Source: Clostridiales bacterium (GTDB taxonomy: Bacteria; Bacillota; Clostridia; Lachnospirales; Lachnospiraceae). From it: a stretch of 64,000 bases of DNA. The stretch is taken from NCBI GenBank assembly GCA_012523775.1, contig JAAYTK010000082.1, positions 1 to 64,000 on the forward strand, given 5' to 3'. Under the pieces are notes generated by a model. The model was not told the origin of the DNA, ran no database searches, and saw nothing but the letters and a program-made list of their open reading frames with translations. The position numbers were made by a program, and so were the translations under genes. Below, piece after piece: positions 61,977 to 64,000 of the stretch (the first letter of the stretch is position 1; every line of letters starts with the position of its first letter).

Positions 61977-63281
61977 ATGAGAAAAGCAAGAATGCCAATT
62001 ATAACAACATGTATTTTACTTATATTATCACTGGCGGGATATTTGGTTTTCCGTAAGGATTCGCCCCAAAAAATCATCCCCATTCAAACCGACAAAGGAA
62101 AGGCTGCTGCCTCGACTGTATCGTCGGATACCATAACAAATGATAATACCGATAGTTCCGGTAATCATACATATATTCCTCCCTCTGATGAATATGATGA
62201 TAATAATGAAAAGAGCGAAGAGGATAATATGTCAAATAACAGACCTACGCCTACCCCATGGACTCCTGCCACCGAAATGGACCTGGATCCAAAAAGCATT
62301 ACTGTATATGTTAATAAGGAATACTGCCTGCCTAAGGATTATGTACCGGAGAATTTAGTGATACCCAACATTCCCTTTGACAGTAACGGAAACAGCGAAA
62401 GAAAATATATGCGTAAGGAAGCCGCCGAAGCCATAGAGAGAATGTTTTTTGCCGCACAGGAGGACGGAATTACATTATATGGTATATCGGGCTACAGATC
62501 ATACAGCCGACAAAAGGATATATTCCGAAACAATATAGTACATAAGGGGAAAAAGCATACTCTTAAGTATTCTGCCGCACCCGGAACCAGTGAGCATCAG
62601 ACCGGACTGGCAATGGACGTATCCTCAAAATCCGTTCACTACAAGCTGGTTACCTCCTTTGCCAATTGCATTGAAGGTATTTGGCTTGCTGATAATGCTC
62701 ATAAATTCGGTTTTATTATTCGTTATCCCAAGGACCAATACAAAATTACCGGTTATGCCTATGAACCCTGGCATATCAGATATGTAGGAGAGGATTTAGC
62801 AAATTATCTGTACACTAATAATTTAACCTTGGACGAATATTATAATTATGAACCAAGCGAGGACTTCGATTATGAGAAGAAATATGCTGATTTAATTAAT
62901 TATAAGCCTCCTATAACTCCTACACCTATTCCTGAGGAAGAACTGGAGGAACCGCTTCCCGATTTGACGGATGAGGAGTTAGAGGATACCGAGAATGATG
63001 ATATCGAGGATGGTGAATCCGATGACGAGGAAAATGGCGGTGACTTAGAAGACGAGGATTTAGATAGTGATGCATCAAAGGACGAGGAAGCGGATGATGA
63101 AAATACGGAGGATGAAAATATAGAGGATGAGGTTAGCGATATGCCTGATGACGAAAGCCAGGATGAAAATTTAGATAATCAATCCCCTACTCCGACACCC
63201 CCGGCTTTTCCTGCCCCCACACCGACACCTGTACCTACGGAAACACCCACGAATCCGGATGAATCAGAACCCTCTGACTAA
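61977..63281 (+). CDS. VanY-type D-alanyl-D-alanine carboxypeptidase (M15B) with acidic tail
   Basis: A 434-aa membrane-anchored peptidase: N-terminal signal anchor ITTCILLILSLAGYLVF, a Ser/Thr/Asp linker, and the M15 domain (~130-285). The domain has ISGYRSYSRQKDIF, the zinc motif GTSEHQTGLAMDVS (His, Asp), and EPWHIRYVG (Glu, His). It trims the terminal D-Ala of peptidoglycan stems. The last ~130 residues are low-complexity: an Asp/Glu-rich run followed by a TPTPPAFPAPTPTPVP Pro-Thr segment, perhaps wall-binding or a calcium/phage-shield zone. RBS GGGAGGAAC. Confidence 0.92.
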   Translation: MRKARMPIITTCILLILSLAGYLVFRKDSPQKIIPIQTDKGKAAASTVSSDTITNDNTDSSGNHTYIPPSDEYDDNNEKSEEDNMSNNRPTPTPWTPATEMDLDPKSITVYVNKEYCLPKDYVPENLVIPNIPFDSNGNSERKYMRKEAAEAIERMFFAAQEDGITLYGISGYRSYSRQKDIFRNNIVHKGKKHTLKYSAAPGTSEHQTGLAMDVSSKSVHYKLVTSFANCIEGIWLADNAHKFGFIIRYPKDQYKITGYAYEPWHIRYVGEDLANYLYTNNLTLDEYYNYEPSEDFDYEKKYADLINYKPPITPTPIPEEELEEPLPDLTDEELEDTENDDIEDGESDDEENGGDLEDEDLDSDASKDEEADDENTEDENIEDEVSDMPDDESQDENLDNQSPTPTPPAFPAPTPTPVPTETPTNPDESEPSD

Positions 63282-63315
63282 AGCAGCATTATATCGTACT
63301 TTATGGAGGAAAGCT

Positions 63316-64000
63316 ATGAGGCTGATATTAATACTTTTGTTTATATTACTGTTTTTTATTATTAGCATTCCATTATTCATTATTGAATTTATTATAGGCA
63401 GGTTTAACCGTCGTGCACAGGTCGCCAGTTCTCAGAAAATTGTAGTATTTGTATTTCATGTGATACTTTTTCTTGCCGGAGTAAAGCGAACTGTAATCGG
63501 GCTTGAGAATGTTCCTAAGGATGAACCAATTTTATATATTGCAAACCACAGAAGCTACTTTGATGTTCCAATATCCTATGTCAGTCTTCCAACCTTAACG
63601 GGATTTATGGCAAAGAAGGAAATTGCAAGGATTCCCTTCTTAAGAACTTGGATGCGTTTCTTACAATGTCTGTTTCTTGACAGAAACGATATTAGGCAGG
63701 GTATGAAAACCATTCTTAAGGCAATTGAACAGATTAAGGATGGATACTCCATATTTATATCGCCTGAGGGAACCCGTAATCATGGTGAAGAAATGCTTCC
63801 GTTTAAGGAGGGTAGCTTTAAGGTTGCCGAAAAGACCGGTTGCGCCATTGTTCCCGTAGCCCTTACGAATACCGATGAGATATTTGAGAATCATGTCCCC
63901 TGGGTTAAATCCACCAAGATCGTTATTGAGTTCGGTAAACCGATATACCCTAATAATCTCGATAAGGAGCAAAGAAGGCACATAGGCTCCTATGTCCAGG
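63316..64000 (+). CDS. plsC: 1-acyl-sn-glycerol-3-phosphate acyltransferase (3' end outside window)
   Basis: The frame from ATG 63316 (GGAGG nine bases before) stays open to the window end, 228 codons. An N-terminal membrane segment (LILILLFILLFFIISIPLFI) is followed by the acyltransferase motifs NHRSYFD (H-x4-D), FMAKKE, IFISPEGTRN and the IVPVAL motif IV. It acylates lysophosphatidate in phospholipid synthesis on the cytosolic membrane face. Only a few C-terminal residues are likely missing. Confidence 0.92.
   Translation, partial: MRLILILLFILLFFIISIPLFIIEFIIGRFNRRAQVASSQKIVVFVFHVILFLAGVKRTVIGLENVPKDEPILYIANHRSYFDVPISYVSLPTLTGFMAKKEIARIPFLRTWMRFLQCLFLDRNDIRQGMKTILKAIEQIKDGYSIFISPEGTRNHGEEMLPFKEGSFKVAEKTGCAIVPVALTNTDEIFENHVPWVKSTKIVIEFGKPIYPNNLDKEQRRHIGSYVQ

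Noticed and set aside
63661-63981. A 106-codon minus-strand ORF at the window end
   Set aside because: It is antisense to the conserved acyltransferase motifs of the plus-strand plsC gene.

Overview
The window looks like chromosomal DNA of an anaerobic, spore-forming, low-GC Firmicute, most likely a Lachnospiraceae-type clostridium. The grounds are AT-rich intergenic DNA with strong AGGAGG-type ribosome sites, spoVG, clostridial-type redox genes (Hcp, a hemerythrin-like protein, a trimeric HydABC [FeFe]-hydrogenase), a long (393 aa) PRPP synthetase, dnaD with a dnaC-type helicase loader, DarA, and an ileS gene behind a T-box leader. Genus assignment is inference. No rRNA or tRNA genes were seen.

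Layout. 1-4459: the 3' end of a repeat-rich protein and a MacB/FtsX-type ABC exporter pair that looks more GC-rich than its surroundings. 4587-7871: a small acetyltransferase, then the remains of a sugar or polyol catabolic locus (TIM-like and RpiB-like isomerases that resemble the tetrulose-phosphate isomerases of erythritol pathways, a PHP hydrolase), cut by a deletion that fused a headless LivM-type permease to a headless DeoR-type repressor. 8014-12456: S-adenosylhomocysteine recycling (ahcY, mtaD) and a GH3 lipoprotein. 12619-18710: sfsA; a nitrosative-stress cassette (Crp/Fnr regulator, hcp, hemerythrin); dinB behind a LexA-type box with a small partner gene; a SRAP protein. 18994-28886: housekeeping genes (DUF1846, a PrsA-like foldase, mfd, pth, spoVG, murC) with a three-repeat CRISPR-like relic between pth and spoVG. 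29218-37713: dnaD-dnaC preceded by a DnaA-box cluster, a PRPP synthetase, a class A PBP and a YhaO/YhaN pair. 37970-41895: a small HTH protein, a tandem PII-like protein and a DUF1538 membrane protein carrying its own PII-like tail; an acetyltransferase; a preQ1 riboswitch with queT. 41979-53275: asnS, then two divergent transcription units: hydABC with accessory genes on the plus strand, and a sensor-like hydrogenase homologue with DRTGG, RsbW-like, PHP and degenerate GGDEF proteins on the minus strand. 53401-64000: an orphan 126-aa protein, a gene remnant, a Fur/PerR regulator, a trigger-factor-like lipoprotein, darA, T-box-ileS, nicotinate phosphoribosyltransferase, a VanY-type peptidase and the start of a plsC-type acyltransferase.

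How parts work together. HydABC probably couples NADH and ferredoxin to H2. Its promoter carries two Rex-like NADH-sensing boxes, and the divergent unit may sense H2 or redox state. Hcp, the hemerythrin and the Crp/Fnr protein form an NO or O2 defence set; a perfect 16-bp palindrome lies where a class II activator would bind the hcp promoter. A dispersed palindrome built on GTACCAGGTAC/GTACCTGGTAC occurs at four intergenic sites. The strongest candidates for undescribed biology are the PII/DUF1538 operon, the sensor-hydrogenase signalling unit and the KpnI-type palindrome family.
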